Below, piece by piece: positions 41,035 through 54,030 of a DNA stretch of 62,000 bases; positions within the stretch are counted from its first letter, which is position 1, and each line of letters opens with the position of its first letter. The notes under the pieces were generated by a model. That model saw only the letters and a program-made list of their open reading frames with translations. It was not told where the DNA came from and made no database searches. The position numbers and the translations under genes are program-made. Source of the stretch: Lineus longissimus (taxonomy: Eukaryota > Nemertea > Pilidiophora > Heteronemertea > Lineidae); assembly GCF_910592395.1 (NCBI RefSeq), contig NC_088308.1, positions 14,647,501 through 14,709,500 of the forward strand. Direction: 5' to 3'.

Positions 41035-43490
41035 CTAAGACATGACAATTGAGACAATGTTTGTCTTGACATGACGGAGGTAGACTACACATCTGTAAGC
41101 GTTTACGCTCGCATCACAAAACACGTGTAGTTCGTATGATGCGTCAGCTGACATCGGGTTGAAGTAGGGTCTTGGAATAGAAGTGTCAGTAACAGTCATA
41201 AGATCCTGATACAGATTGATCCATTCAGTCTGAAGATCTTCGGACACTGGCTCATCCCACTGGAGATTTTCGCGCCAAAGTTTTTGGATGAACATTTTTG
41301 CTCGAATGTGCGTTGGAGCCAAATATCCTAGCGGGTCATAAATCCCTTCGGTAATCTTCACACATTCGCATTTTATCACCGCGTGATCATTATCCAAGGA
41401 GCGCGGGCATTTGTTTGGGTATGCTAATTTGTCAGTGTTTATATTCCATGTAATCCCTTAGACGTTGGTTTCCGGATCAGAGTTTGCACGGTTTTCATTC
41501 TGTGCAATGTTGCGTAGTTCCACTGAATTAGTAGCCCATTCTCGTAAGTTGAATCCAGTGTTTTTTGTGAGCGTGTTAGCTTCAAGATAGTAATCAACTA
41601 AGTTGGCTTCCGTGTTCGTTCTGCTGATGATGTTATCATCGTTCGTATTCCTGCCTATGTCCTGCGCAATGGTGCTGGCGTTTCTTTCGAGATGTTGTTT
41701 CACAGTTGCGTTCAATATAAACGGTGAGCAGACTGCTCCGAACAGCACGGCTTTGAACTGAAACACTGCGAACGGGGATTCAGGATCGTTCGGATCGCTT
41801 AGCCATAGGAATTTCGTTCACTGCTGGTCATTTTCATCCTGTCCGATGTGGAGAATGCCTTTTTTTTGTTTTGCCGATAAACCAAATTTCTGAGTTCTAA
41901 AATGCGGAAGAATTGCAGCTTAATCGTTGTGGAGGGGAGGTCCTGCCTCTAAACAATCATTGAGACTGTTTCCATTCGCCGTTGTGCATGAGCAATCGTA
42001 TACGTCTCTAATGGGTATCGTTTCCGATTCCTTTTTCACAGGATGATGCGGTAAATAATGTCTAGTGTTGTAGTTTGTTGGGAGCGGCGGATGGTCTTCT
42101 CTCCACGGCAGTTTCACAAGTTTCCTTCGTTGTTGTCTTCCATTCGCAGATGGGTTTCAGTGTATTCCTCGTATGTTATTTCCTTCGTTGTTGCCTTATC
42201 CGTTATTCCGATGCTTTCAATGTCCCAGAATTTCTCAATTTGAGTATCGATGGATGTGTGTATATCGATGGACGTGTGCATTACACTTGTAGAAAATACT
42301 GATGCGGTTTCCGTGGGATTCAGACCCGATAACAAGTATCCAAGTTTTGATGACACAGCAATTGGGCCTTTGCCCAGAACAATGTGATTACCTACGATAT
42401 TCCAATAATGATCGGCACCGATTAGCACAGGAATGTCAAACATATCCATGTGTGAAGGCGGGTGCGCTAAGGTAAGATTACGTAGGTGAGGCAACTTTGC
42501 GACATCCGGGTTGACAAGATTTTGCATTGGCGTGGTTAATTTCAGCACAAGAGTGCGAATGTTGATATGCTCAGAATTATTGTAGTCGCGTAAGACTACA
42601 TTCACAACTTGGAGCGACTGTCCCCCCCCCCCAACGAACTTGTGCCGAAAGCATTTGCACGTACATTTTTGTTTCCTATAGGTTTTAAATCAAGCTGCCG
42701 TGCGGCACTTTCTATTATGGAAGTGCGCTGTGATCCTTCGTCGAAAAGAATTGTTCCCCGTACTGCTGTTTTGTCGGCATGAAGTTGCGTTACGGCAGTT
42801 TTCCGTGTGAAGTGAAAAGTTGTTGAAGATCAGTTTGACTTACGTCGGTGTTCGTTCCCTGACAATATCCATGTTTTTCCTCAATCCTCGGTGCTGGGCT
42901 GAGGTGTGGCACTGACCGAGCTCCTACGCGCGTTGTTATGACGATTATTAGGCCTGCTTGGCTGCTGTGCGGGCTGCTGGCCCGAGCCAAATTAGAGGGC
43001 AGTGCAATGGCGGCCCTTACATTTTCCACAACGAAATGTTGACTCACACTCAAAGGTACGATGTTTACGTGAGAGGCAGTTCTTGCGCAGTTTGGCTCGT
43101 TTCGCAATTTTGTTGCATTCCCGGCTTGTAGTAATCGTTCTACAATTATGAGGCCTGTGTCCCGTCTGTTTGCAAAATGCGCATGGCGGAGGTTACCATG
43201 TTTGCCGCCAATTTCTCCGGCCTGTCATTGCTACGAATGCTGCCGTTGCTTGCAGTTCCAAGCTGAGAGAATCGATCGAATCCCCAGCCTGAATTGAATC
43301 GATCTCGTGACGAATCGCCTAACGTAACTTGTCAAGTGTCCATTCGCCATCATCAGCATTATCCCGAGCAAGTTGTCTTCTCATGGTTGTGGGCAGCTTT
43401 TCCTGGATGATGGGCACGAGTAGATCACTGTACGAGTCTTCCTTTTTACCGAGAGAGTTTAATCCGCGTGTGTATGATTCAATGGAATCA
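41035..43490 (-). pseudogene. Zinc-knuckle, protease and reverse transcriptase of old BEL/Pao copy
   Basis: Fragments in changing frames: Cys-rich knuckles near 43000-43180, a protease-like DEGS segment near 42740, VLIGADHYWNIV at about 42400, RT blocks (NSLNDCLEAGP near 41960; FGAVCSPFILNATVKQHL near 41720), then VHVFCDAS-like RNase H start near 41120. The YxDD region is not in an open frame, so the enzyme is dead. Confidence 0.75.
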
Positions 43491-44181
43491 TTAAAACTGC
43501 ATCAAACTTGATAAAGCACCCGATGGACCTTCAAGTTTCCAAAGGGCCTTCATGTATGCTGCACTGACCTTTTGTTTCTGTCCATAACATTTTGTTAAAA
43601 GTTCTACAGCATGGGTGCAGTTCTCATTTGTGAGTTGTATTCCATCAACTACGCGTTCGAATTTATCCCTCAAATGAGCTTTGAGGTATTGAAACTTTTG
43701 CACATTGTCCAATGTGGTGTCTCTTTCGACTGCAGCGTTGAAACTATCCTTGAATGACTGCCATTTAAAAATGTCCCCGGTAAAGGTTGTCAAAGAAAGT
43801 TTTTGGTAAATTTACCTTGCAAGATCTTGGAGTAGTACCAGTATCCGGTGCCAGTGCCGCGGCTGTGGCGGATGGCTCGGTTTTAGTTGTAGGCTCACGT
43901 TGGCCGTAGTAGTATTCATATCGAACAAGCTTATTGCTCACGTCTATTTGATAATCATCCGATTCTGTAAGAAGTTTATCGAAATCCTCATCGTTATCCG
44001 CGGCGTTCGAGAACTCATCATCAAGGTTTTTGATGTTTTTAGCTCGTTGTTTGATATTCGAAATAGTCTGTTGCAATATCCGAAGATCTGGTTCTGCTGC
44101 TTCAAGTATGTTGTCAGCCTTCTCGAATAGCTTGGTCATCTGAGACCATTGATTGTCGTGTCTTTTTATCGTTCTATCCAT
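43491..44181 (-). pseudogene. gag part of old BEL/Pao copy
   Basis: ATG at 44181, a coiled-coil N-terminal half, then a DUF1759-like block (FKWQSFKDSFNAAV, FQYLKAHLRD). One frameshift near 43795, at a short T/A run, separates the two open parts. Confidence 0.75.
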
Positions 44182-44222
44182 TTTTGTAATCCACTAGTTA
44201 CCGATCCTGGTCATGGCACCAA

Positions 44223-47200
44223 CAATGTGGGGTCGAAGTCAAGACGCTGAACTTCTTCCACACGGGAGTAAGGAACGGAGAGTATAGGGCTTGCACCACC
44301 TGCTGATATCTGATGATTCATGCAAACGCATAGAAGTGTCAAGCTTGGTTTTCTAACTAACTCAACATAGAATAAGTAAAGTACATACAACAATATGATT
44401 GGAGAGTGAGAGGTTTACAAATGAGGAAGTGAGTGGTAGTGAGTGGTCAAGAGTCTCTAAGACATCTGACTGACAGATATGCAATGAAGTAGGCCAGCTG
44501 CCTGATGGTAAGCTGCATAAGTCGGTGATCGCAACACAAAAACCTATCATCTTCAAATCTTACTAAAAATTGTCTGTTTTACTTTATCTTATTACAATGT
44601 ATGTCGTTGCTTTGAATTAGAAATACATAATGATAGTGTAAAGTATAGTGTAAATTGATACCTTTGATACAATTTTCTATAAAAATAATCGAATTTGAAA
44701 AAAATAATTAAAGTTTTATAAATTTTCCTAAATTGTCTATACAACCAAAATTGGACTATTTGTTGGGGTGTATGTTGTTTTTGGGATTGATTTAGTTTTT
44801 CTCACTCCATGCATTAGCTCAAATACAACCTTTTAAATGTGAGATCTGGCTTCTTAAACAAATGTAACTGCTAGTATCAAAAATTGAATTTATCATGGGC
44901 AAAAGTATGCTTTCATACTTGAACATCAAAAATGTGAATGAAAAGCAGACATATACATCAATTGTAATAGGATTAATTTGGATATTTGTCCTCCTAAGTA
45001 GGGCAAAAGTTCGATTCTACATCACAGCTTATGGTGAACCCATCGCCTGGCTCTAACAAGCCAGTTGCTAGCCTGATTGGGTAATCCAGTTGTCAAACAC
45101 ATGAATGGCTATATCTTTGGATTGCATGGGGTTTTCTGTGTTGCATAAATTGTTTGATGCACTTTTGATAATGATATATTCTAACTGATGACGTAAATGC
45201 TGTAGGCTGCTTCGAGTTTTTCTTTTGATATGCAGTGAATCAAGAACGTATTATCTTCAAATTTGAGAAACAAATTATAACATTTTACTAGGCCTATCAG
45301 TTGGCTATTGAAAATCATTCTGATTCTATTCACCGTTTCAACACTAGCACGACTTGGAGGTGTCTGCAAAAAAGAATTGCATTTGCTGAACTCAACAGAA
45401 TTTCACTGAAATGTGTATGGTAAGTGTGTATACACTGAAGATGCATGTTTCTGTCATGACCTGATTATCACAAAGGTCACGTAGGGCAAAGTTCGTATTA
45501 TAGCAGTGTCAAGTTCGAGCGTTTACGTGGTTAGTCATTGGACCAACTTGACACTGCAATAATACGATTTTCTTTTCATAGGCGGTCTTTGAAATGTGCC
45601 CCAAATATTTTACTTTGGGAATGGTTCATTATATTCAGCTATGATGTGGGGCCTACAGATATGTTGAGATATCAGTTACACTAACACCAACACAAACACA
45701 CATGTAACACAAGACAGTTCATATTGATAATAAGTGTAATATATTTGCTACAAATCTGTTACACTAACACCTAACACCAGGTTTAATCAGCAATGTGAAC
45801 TCACCCAGTGGCTATCATTAGAATCGATATGAAAACTTTTGTACAGACAATTACTATGAGTTGAAAGCTAATAAACTGTGCTTCACTAACCAGCTAAAGT
45901 TTTTGAATTCATTTATCCCGTTTTTTTTTCATTATTCAGCCCTGTCAGTGTTACAAATGCGCACTTAGTACTGAGTACCGGCAGCAATTAAATCATGTGA
46001 TTTGCATAAAGTCATGCGGCGTTATTTACCGAACACATTGGGGCATCCTTAAATGTGGAATGATGAGAACTGAAAAGATGAATGCGGCCGTGATTTCTGT
46101 TAAGAAATTGGTTTATTTAATATAATATCACTCCATATTTCGACTAAAAAAACTTGAGTAACATTACTCAACTCATCTTCACACATGCCAGAGGTGTCAA
46201 ATCTGATATCAAGAGTGCTTTTGATTGAAACTTTCTTTGGTGATAGTGGGATAATTAGTCGTAATTGCTTCAATATAACAAATGAAGTGTGAACTTTCGA
46301 TTGCAATTAAATTGCAAATGAAAACAAAAAACAGGAGAAAATATGTTTTTATTCGCAATGAAAGTATGCAATACGTGAAGCTATGCTAACAGAGCTGCAA
46401 ATGGACAAGTAGTAGCAAATTGAAAAAGTTTAGTGTGTGGCCCGCAATAATTCGATGGGCAAATGTTGCAGAGACTTCTTGCAGATGAGCCGATTGACAT
46501 TGACAAAAAATTGTCAGAACTCAAAATGAAACATCTAATTAACCCTTAATATCGACCAACTGTTCTTGTGACGCTTGGAGACATAAAGAACAGTAGTGTG
46601 CATAATCTGAGACAGGTGGCATTGCTACATCATGTGTACATGAACGAGCAGCATACACACATGTGTCACAACCTCTGGGCTAAAAGTACCAGTGGTGACC
46701 TCCAGGTCAGAGCCTCTGGCCAAACTTACTGATCCTCCTTATAGATTATCTCATACCAAAATGACGCCCCCTGATATACACTGACATCAGGCGGGTTATT
46801 CAATTAAATAAGGTCCAGGCCAACAGTTAAAATATACGGCATTTATCCTCAATGATCACCCCACCCACACCAGGTTACAACATAGATGTATGCAGGTACA
46901 TCACAATACAGTTACAACCATCGCATATAAATGGTCCCTCATGAAACATCAAAACATCAGGGAGACAGGCCAATCATCCGTGGCATGAACGTCATCGATC
47001 GGAACAATACAATCACTTCAAATATACGTCAGGGCAACAGTTAGCAACTGTTGTAAACCAAGGTAGAATGGCCAAGGGGTTAATCCTCAGGAGACCGGCA
47101 TGGAAAATTAATATAAAAAGCTCTTGGAATAAAACTATTCCAAGAAGAATCAAACCACACCTCGATTCCAGGTGTATAAAGGTTTTGCCCCAGCAAAACA

Positions 47201-47896
47201 GAAAGATTCCCGCAATTGAACTGACCCAATACAGGAGATTCTGTGCCTGTTTACCAGTCCAACCTGGTGAGCTCGCCAGAAGCAAAAAAACTGGTTCCAA
47301 AGAAAATTACGCAAGCTCAACACGTGTCTCGGGAGGTCTAGCGATTTCGAAATGGTCTGCAGTGACCGCAAGGCCCCAGTGATCCACCAGCAGCACGAGG
47401 GGTATGCCGAAAAAAATGAATTTATATCAGTCAGAGACTTGAGCAAGTCACTGGCCTCTCCACAGACAGAGGAATAAAAAGGGTACCCTCAACTCCTGAA
47501 GAAAGGAGGAGATGAAAAAAAGTGTACCAATGCTCGACTCTTTGCAAGAGGAGAAAAACTTTTGCGTCTAATCGCATCTGAGCCGGTCTGCTAGGAAACC
47601 CACGCTATCCCTTTAAATACCAGAAGTCCACGAGAAGTCCACGTGACCGCGACGCATCCAGGAAATGGATAGAAAGAGTTGTTGACAATTCGTCCGAAAA
47701 TAAACGAAATAAACCATTGTGCCTGGAACTAGGTTTACATAAAAGGTTTCGAAAATGAGAAGGTAATTTTGGTGCCCGTTTCACATGGTTGGCAATTTTA
47801 GCAGGAAAACCTAATCATGCATTTCTTCCCCGGAATGTGTTCTTCACTAATGCAACTACGCCAGTAACACGGACATTCAACCTTGGTCCCATGTGT
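44223..47896. other. Long stretch without recognised genes
   Basis: The first ~370 bp may hold the 5' LTR of the old BEL copy, but no partner LTR is found. The rest is AT-rich, with only short chance ORFs. A small hairpin is at 45494-45568. Confidence 0.45.
45494..45568. repeat. Small foldback repeat
   Basis: GTATTATAGCAGTGTCAAGTT is mirrored 30 bp later as AACTTGACACTGCAATAATAC (one mismatch). Miniature hairpin of about 75 bp. Confidence 0.65.
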
Positions 47897-47897
47897 G

Positions 47898-47924
47898 GTC
47901 GTGTTACCGGGGTTCCACTGTTGT
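47898..47924. repeat. Truncated end of a pogo-like MITE
   Basis: GTGGTCGTGTTACCGGGGTT..CCACTGT matches the right end of the neighbouring MITE. It lies head to head with that element's left end, 13 bp away. Confidence 0.65.
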
Positions 47925-47938
47925 TATTTTTCCAGATA

Positions 47939-48580
47939 CAGTGGAACCCCGGTTGGCGACCACCCCGCTAACGCGACCACGATTCTCCGGTCCCGAATGG
48001 TTTCCTCTCTAATTACCATTAAGAGACCCCCGCTAAGACGACCACCCCGGTACCCCGACCGCGACCACTGGCTTGGCCGGTCCCAAACTGAAAATCAACC
48101 CCGCTAACCCGACCACCAGGCCTAATTGCCGTAATCGGTCGCGACCGCGGCATAGTAATTAGCACCTCGCTGCCAAGCTTTGTTGAGACGGGGACAATGG
48201 CCATGGGAATACATATGAAAACAAAAAATACAATGTGATTTTGCAGGTATGATCAATTGTATAAGTGTAAATGAATAAATAAACTTTCCTTTTCTGACGT
48301 TTTCATGGTTTGTTTTCATTCTGAGAATGTAACATGTAATTTTATCGACGAACTGTTCTTGCGAGGCATGATAACAAAACTTTGGAGCGTGCATCATCTC
48401 AATTAGGCAGCGTTGCTATGGTAGTACAGCGTACACACGCCATGCAGTCGGCAATTTTGGCGGGAAAAATAATCCTGTATTTCGTCTGGGGATTCCCAAC
48501 CCCGCTAACACGACCACCCCGGTAACACGACCACTCCGACCACGGTCCCATGAGTGGTCGTGTTACCGGGGTTCCACTGT
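47939..48580. mobile_element. Tc1/mariner (pogo-like) MITE, 642 bp
   Basis: Inverted ends CAGTGGAACCCCGGT.. and ..ACCGGGGTTCCACTG are flanked by TA on both sides (47937-47938 and 48581-48582). The interior repeats 'CCCCGCTAACACGACCAC' words near both ends. No transposase is seen. Confidence 0.75.
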
Positions 48581-48810
48581 AATGAAAATCATGAATTCTA
48601 GATTCTTCCAATTTTATAAGGTAGACACCCATTAGTAATTAGGGCTTAGTTGGTGGTAATCAAGCAGTCAAACCTAACCTAACGTAAACCTAACCTAACT
48701 CCAACCTAATACATGTAGAAAGTGTTGCGTATAGAATGCATGCAACATACTGATAGTAACAATACAGGCAGGAAATTACTGAATTAAAGCTGGCGGACTT
48801 TCATTTTAAG

Positions 48811-49760
48811 CTCACCTGGGTGAGCTAACGTCATCACATCTTGTGTGCCATCTGTCCATCCGTCCGTCATCCGTTGTCCATCCGAAATGTTGGCACACTG
48901 GCTCACTGTTGAGTCTAGAAAGTTTAAACTTGTGTGGATGTCTTATGATAACATGACTTGATGCACAGAAAATCATCGCCATTTGACCTACTTTCTTGGC
49001 TCCAGGTGGCCAACTTTGAAAACCTTATTTTGTCAATATCTCATGAATGGTGATAGCCAGAACCACACAATTTTTCCTGTCAGTACTTCTGATAAGACTA
49101 CATGACATAATATACCGGTTTTGATTTGACCTCTTTTTGAAGTTCACAGAGGTCGAACTCTAAAATTGCAGGAAAAGCAGCACGTTTCGTCATTAATTGT
49201 CCTAGACTCTTCGAATTGGCACGTTTGTTAAACATTCTTAAACTTATTCTTGACTTGGCCACTAGGGGGCCAGAAGTGTAAACCTAAAAAGTATGATATC
49301 ACTCTTATGAGTGACTTTTTAGCTCACCTCTCTTGCTTTGGCGTGGCGTCCGTCATCCGTCGTCCTCGATGTCAAATGTACTGTAAATTGGCCATTTTGG
49401 GGAATTGTAATTGCTTGGACCTACATCAAACCTACCACTACATGACACAATACCATGCTCTTGGGCCATTTCATTTTCAATAACATTTTTATGGTAAGTT
49501 CTCCCAGCAAGGATACATCCCATATCATAGGGGTTTCTGATTTGACCTAGTTTTCAAGGTCACATAGGTCAAATGGCGTAAATTCGCCATTTTAGTGTTC
49601 CTTAACTGCTAAAGCTATGAATTTGAAATTTGGTACACATGACTCCCTACATCGTGTATCCTTGGACACTGAATTACGATCTGATCTGATTCTCAACTTC
49701 ACCACCAGGAGGCCAACACTTAAAAAAAAAGAAAGAGGAATATTTTGCTTATTAGTGACT
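48811..49760. repeat. Diverged copies of the ~302-bp satellite-like repeat family
   Basis: Contains the family words AGCTCACCT, GTCCGTC, TGATTTGACCT, CAAGGTCACATAGGTCA (49548-49564) and CCACTAGGGGGC (49259-49270). No gene is seen. Confidence 0.7.
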
Positions 49761-50697
49761 TGTTTTCGATGACTCTTTTTATGGTAGTTATGGTAGATTT
49801 TTTTCCTCCGTTATATGAAGAGATAACCCCATAAAACTATTCATTTTTGGATAGCTCTTGATCCCGGCTTTCCAGTGATACCCATTTGCCACCCTGTGAG
49901 GGTCAGGTCATGACCCTCAGGTGACCTTGACTTTGAGTTGAGATGGGGGTGCCCCTTCAAAAGACTGGCTAGAGGGCCCAAAAACACTTATATATTGTTA
50001 TTTTTGCCTTTTCTGTGAACCCAATACAAGTATTCTGTCGTAACAAAACAAGTTTGTTCAAATTGATATCGAATTGTGTTTGATATATTTTTGAAAATTT
50101 TCGGGGACCCCAGATTTTTCAACCTTTTTGAAATGTTTGTTACATAATGAAGGGTTGGAATTAGGTGCATCCAAATACAACAGATATATGACCAGCTAAA
50201 TATACCATACTCTGCTAAAAAAACTGCATTCAAATATCTTATTTTATTTCTGTGATATTTTTTTAAAACGGTGGACATTTACTTTCTTGTAGGACTGTAT
50301 ATGTACCATGAGAAATGCTGCTATCTAGTCAGTGGTGTGGCTTTAAGGAGAGACACCAGTAATTTTGAAAATATTTCATTTCGAAAGCATGTTAGATAAA
50401 CTTGTATGAAATCTCAAAAATATCATTGTTGGTACATAAAGGGTTAGCATTGTATCTATTGTATCTAAATCAGATAGATTTATGATCCAGTAATATAATT
50501 CAGGTATAAGATTAAAGAATCCTAGCATCTTTATGATTCATGACAGGATATATTGAGCTGTTTATGGGGGCTACAAATAACCCGAACCAACGGGCTACAA
50601 ATACCCCGAGGGTACCTTTGTTAGAAAAGTGTCCCTGAAAAATTTACTTTTAATAATGACATCAAATGCCGCATACAAGCCTGTATACTCAATACTG
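49761..50697. other. Non-coding stretch
   Basis: No gene or clear repeat boundary recognised. Confidence 0.4.
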
Positions 50698-50710
50698 ATC
50701 ACCTGAACCA

Positions 50711-51641
50711 AGGAGGATTCCGGGGTGACGTCACATCACGTGATCACATCCCATATTACTGATCGCTATGGCCAATCAAATTCAGTCTACTGACAGCACC
50801 AGCACTGAACACATCTCCACTTCCCACTGTCTGGTGCGCTCCTGTGCTCAAAAACACCAATGGACATGAAATATTGCAATACCTGGTATGAATTCTTCCT
50901 GTGTAAAATAAAATTTACAGAGCAGATTAACTTCCACGAACAAAAAAGACGTTTGGCGTGGCCAAAGTGCGGAAATAATGTCTCCGCTAAAATACACTAC
51001 GAAATACACTAGGCAATGCACTACGCGATACACGGTAGAGATGCAGTTGAGTTTGTTATTGTTTTGACTTAGAAGCCCGCCCATATCATAAAATATTTAT
51101 GTATTCATGAATTATGAACTCATTTCTGTCCCATACAACACTAAGAACAGTCAATTTCTCCTTAAATTATCACCGAAACCGCGATATCCGCAGGAAGATT
51201 TCGTTCTAGTGTCCGAAAATGCATGATCTTACAGGGGCACTAACGCGACCAATAGAGGGGATCTATGCGAGTTTTAGGTTCTACAGGGCTCGAACTTGTA
51301 AAATCTGTAACCACACCTCCAAATCCCATTATGGTAATGAAGAGATTGCCCCATATTTGGGAGACTGTTTTGAAACCATCGCTTATTTTGGGAGATCGGT
51401 GCCCGGCAATTTGGTTTAAAAAACCCTATTTTTCCCCATCAAAACAGCACTTTCCATTATTAAAATGATAACTTATTGTCTGAAGCCTTATTTCATAGCA
51501 GAAAAGTACTAATAACTCTGATTTGTTGCGAAATATCTAACTTTATTAGATGACTTGATTTTCCCTTGGCCGTGGATCGAGTTTGTTTACAATCTGCAGC
51601 GCCATCTTGGAAAAGCCGTGACGTCACCGCGGAATCCTCCT
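50711..51641. mobile_element. MITE of about 930 bp
   Basis: Inverted ends AGGAGGATTCC..TGACGTCA and TGACGTCAC..GGAATCCTCCT. The flanks are near-identical 13-mers, ATCACCTGAACCA at 50698-50710 and AGCACCTGAACCA at 51642-51654 (one mismatch), which look like a long target duplication. No coding capacity. Confidence 0.65.
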
Positions 51642-51654
51642 AGCACCTGAACCA

Positions 51655-53100
51655 AGTTTCAAATATATCAAGTGTAGAAAATTCATTGCTGCAAAAAGTC
51701 TAACTATTTTTGTGCATGTGTCTGATTTGTTTACTTCTTATAGCCAAAGCTCTTACATAACCTGCATACATAATCCAAAACACATTATGTTGTGATACTC
51801 AAGAGTCACCTCTTTCATATCCATACTTGGGTTGGCTGAATAATTCCATGGTTACCGGAATATGAATCGAAAACATAGTCAAGGGCTACAATTAGACCGG
51901 GGCTACAACTACTTCATTTTACCTTACATGTATACAAGGCATAACTAAGCTAAGACTCGACAAGCCAACTGGAGACTCCAAACTTACAACTCCCCAAGGG
52001 CAGGTGAACAGCCCTTATATACTCCCGAACATGATTGCCCGGGGTGACGTCATGAATTTCAAAGGGAAACCTTGGGAATTTCAGAGGGCTATCTTGGGGC
52101 AAGTTGTATTTCATTGGAACGCTGTTTGCATTGCCCCATTGTAACAAGGCAGATTTTCCCTGGCTTAGAAATGATGGCTTCAACCCTCTGACAATGATGT
52201 GACAGTAAACAAAAACCATCATTAATTATGTGAAAACCTGACCTTCGTACAATAAAAATGTAGCGGAATGTCCAAACATGAGTTATTAGTGTTTTGTGAT
52301 TCTGCATTCATTGAAGGATTATTTTTTTATCAATTCATGTATTGTTGCTCAACTTCTGTTGTTTGTTATTCAATTTCTGATTGGCGTTGGTCACAATCTA
52401 GACTTCCACATGACCTAACGGGACTCAAGGTCATATTAATCTCCTTTTGATGACTAACTGCATCACATACGGAACTACAACCCTGCCCCCACACCATATC
52501 TACCCCTGCCCCACTCATCCACCACTCCCCTCATCTATGAACAACAAGCCCCACCTAACCCATCTGCACCAAACTAAGCCGGAGACTCAACTGACAATTT
52601 TAGTTCACACTGTTCTGATCCAATGTGTTCCTGTTGTAGTGACCTTGGTCAAAGAAAGTGTGTAACATTTGTAAGTAAGTAAAGTAAGTTTTTCAGAACA
52701 CACCCCCTTCTCCTTTTGATGCTGAACTATTTATTCTAAAACGTTCTTGATACTTCTTGTTTCAGAATGTTGAGATGGCCCCGCCATGTAAATTTGGAAG
52801 TTCAGTCTCATCCGATCTTTACGAAGTGCCTATTAGTAATTCACAGTTTGAAACTATGAAACAAGGTAAGGTTGTCAGGAAGTGCTGTCCTTCTATTTGT
52901 GGAAGATTATTCCTTGTAATAACTGATGGTGACTCCCTTTTGATGTATTTGATTCACAGTAATATGTAATTGAAGTCAAGCCAACAGTCACATTAATACT
53001 GTATTTCACCAGTAAAGGCAGGCTTTTTTCCATCCAAGCATTTTGTCAAACACATCCCAAAGACCTTCTTGTGAGGATAAAATGCAGATTAAATAAGACT
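51655..53100. other. Non-coding stretch
   Basis: No supported gene. Short ORFs here lack any recognisable motif. Confidence 0.4.
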
Positions 53101-53998
53101 ATTTGGCTCATGGTAGGGGAGTCTATACAATACCCTAGTGACCGGCGTCCATCATTGTTGTCGCCTGTTTCTTAATCGTGAGGGCTGTGAACTTGATTTT
53201 CAACACAGGTCCCCTCGGTCAGGTAACCTGAATTACGGTCTGGTCTAATTCACAATTTGGCCAGCAGAGGGCCAAAACGGAAACCTGAAAAGTGTAGTAG
53301 TGTAGTAGGTACTCCTAGTAAGATTACACTGCATATAATACAGGGTTTTTAAATGTCGACGTACTTTTTAAGGTCACAGATGTCGAATGGCGTAAATTGG
53401 CTGTAAAGAGTGAAAACATGGCTTGTTTCTTAACCACTGAAGCTATGATCTTGAAACTTCCCATGACCTGAATCTTACCAATTAAACTGTAATTAAATTA
53501 GTAATATATTACCAATTAATTACTAAGATAAATATTGCTAAGATGTAAATTGCAAAAATCTTATAAGAAAAATCTTAGTAATTTTTTTTCTTAGCAAGAA
53601 ATTGTGACAAACAAATGTCTAACAAGATCTTACAAAGATTCTTATTGGTAAGAAATTAGCAAAAATATAATTGACAATAATTTTCTGAACAGGAAATTAA
53701 TAATTTCTATCTTAACTTTTTCATCAAGAAAAATCTTGATAATAACTTTTTGGCTCACCGTAAGGGGAGTCTATACGATAGCCATGTGTCCGTCGTCGTC
53801 GTCGTCCGTCGTCCGTCGTCCGTCGTATCAGGCAGGTGGCACCTTTCTTAACCGCTTGTGCTATGAACCTGAAACTTCTTACACATCATGGCCAAGGTCA
53901 TATGTACCCTGACACTGAATTTCGGTCCGGTCTGATTCTCGACTTGGCCAGCAGAGTGCTAAAACCAAAAACTTAAAAAGTGTGATATCTCTCTTATT
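53101..53998. repeat. Diverged single copies of the ~302-bp repeat family
   Basis: Two family starts (TTTGGCTCA..GGGGAGTCTATAC at about 53104 and 53749), each followed by family words. The second has a (GTC)n run at 53788-53827. 53266-53277 reads CCAGCAGAGGGC. Confidence 0.7.
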
Positions 53999-54030
53999 AG
54001 ACCATATCCACAACTCCGTGGATATGGTCT
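53999..54030. repeat. Perfect hairpin, 13-bp stem
   Basis: AGACCATATCCAC, 6-nt loop AACTCC, GTGGATATGGTCT. It shares GACCATATCC with the ends of the element at 55611. Confidence 0.75.

Larger units (their letters stand above)
38063..44222 (-). mobile_element. Old, broken BEL/Pao retrotransposon (second family), split by a LINE
   Basis: A minus-strand BEL/Pao copy runs from a candidate primer-binding site (TGGTGCCATGACC, 44221 downwards) through gag, protease, reverse transcriptase, RNase H and integrase to about 38063, where similarity stops without a 3' LTR. Many frameshifts and stops. It is different in sequence from the young copy at 17410. An L2-like LINE interrupts it at 39402-40692. 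Confidence 0.85.

Noticed and set aside
48665-48705. Interstitial telomere-like CCTAA repeats
   Set aside because: Only a handful of imperfect AACCTAACCTAA words, too few and irregular to call a telomeric tract.
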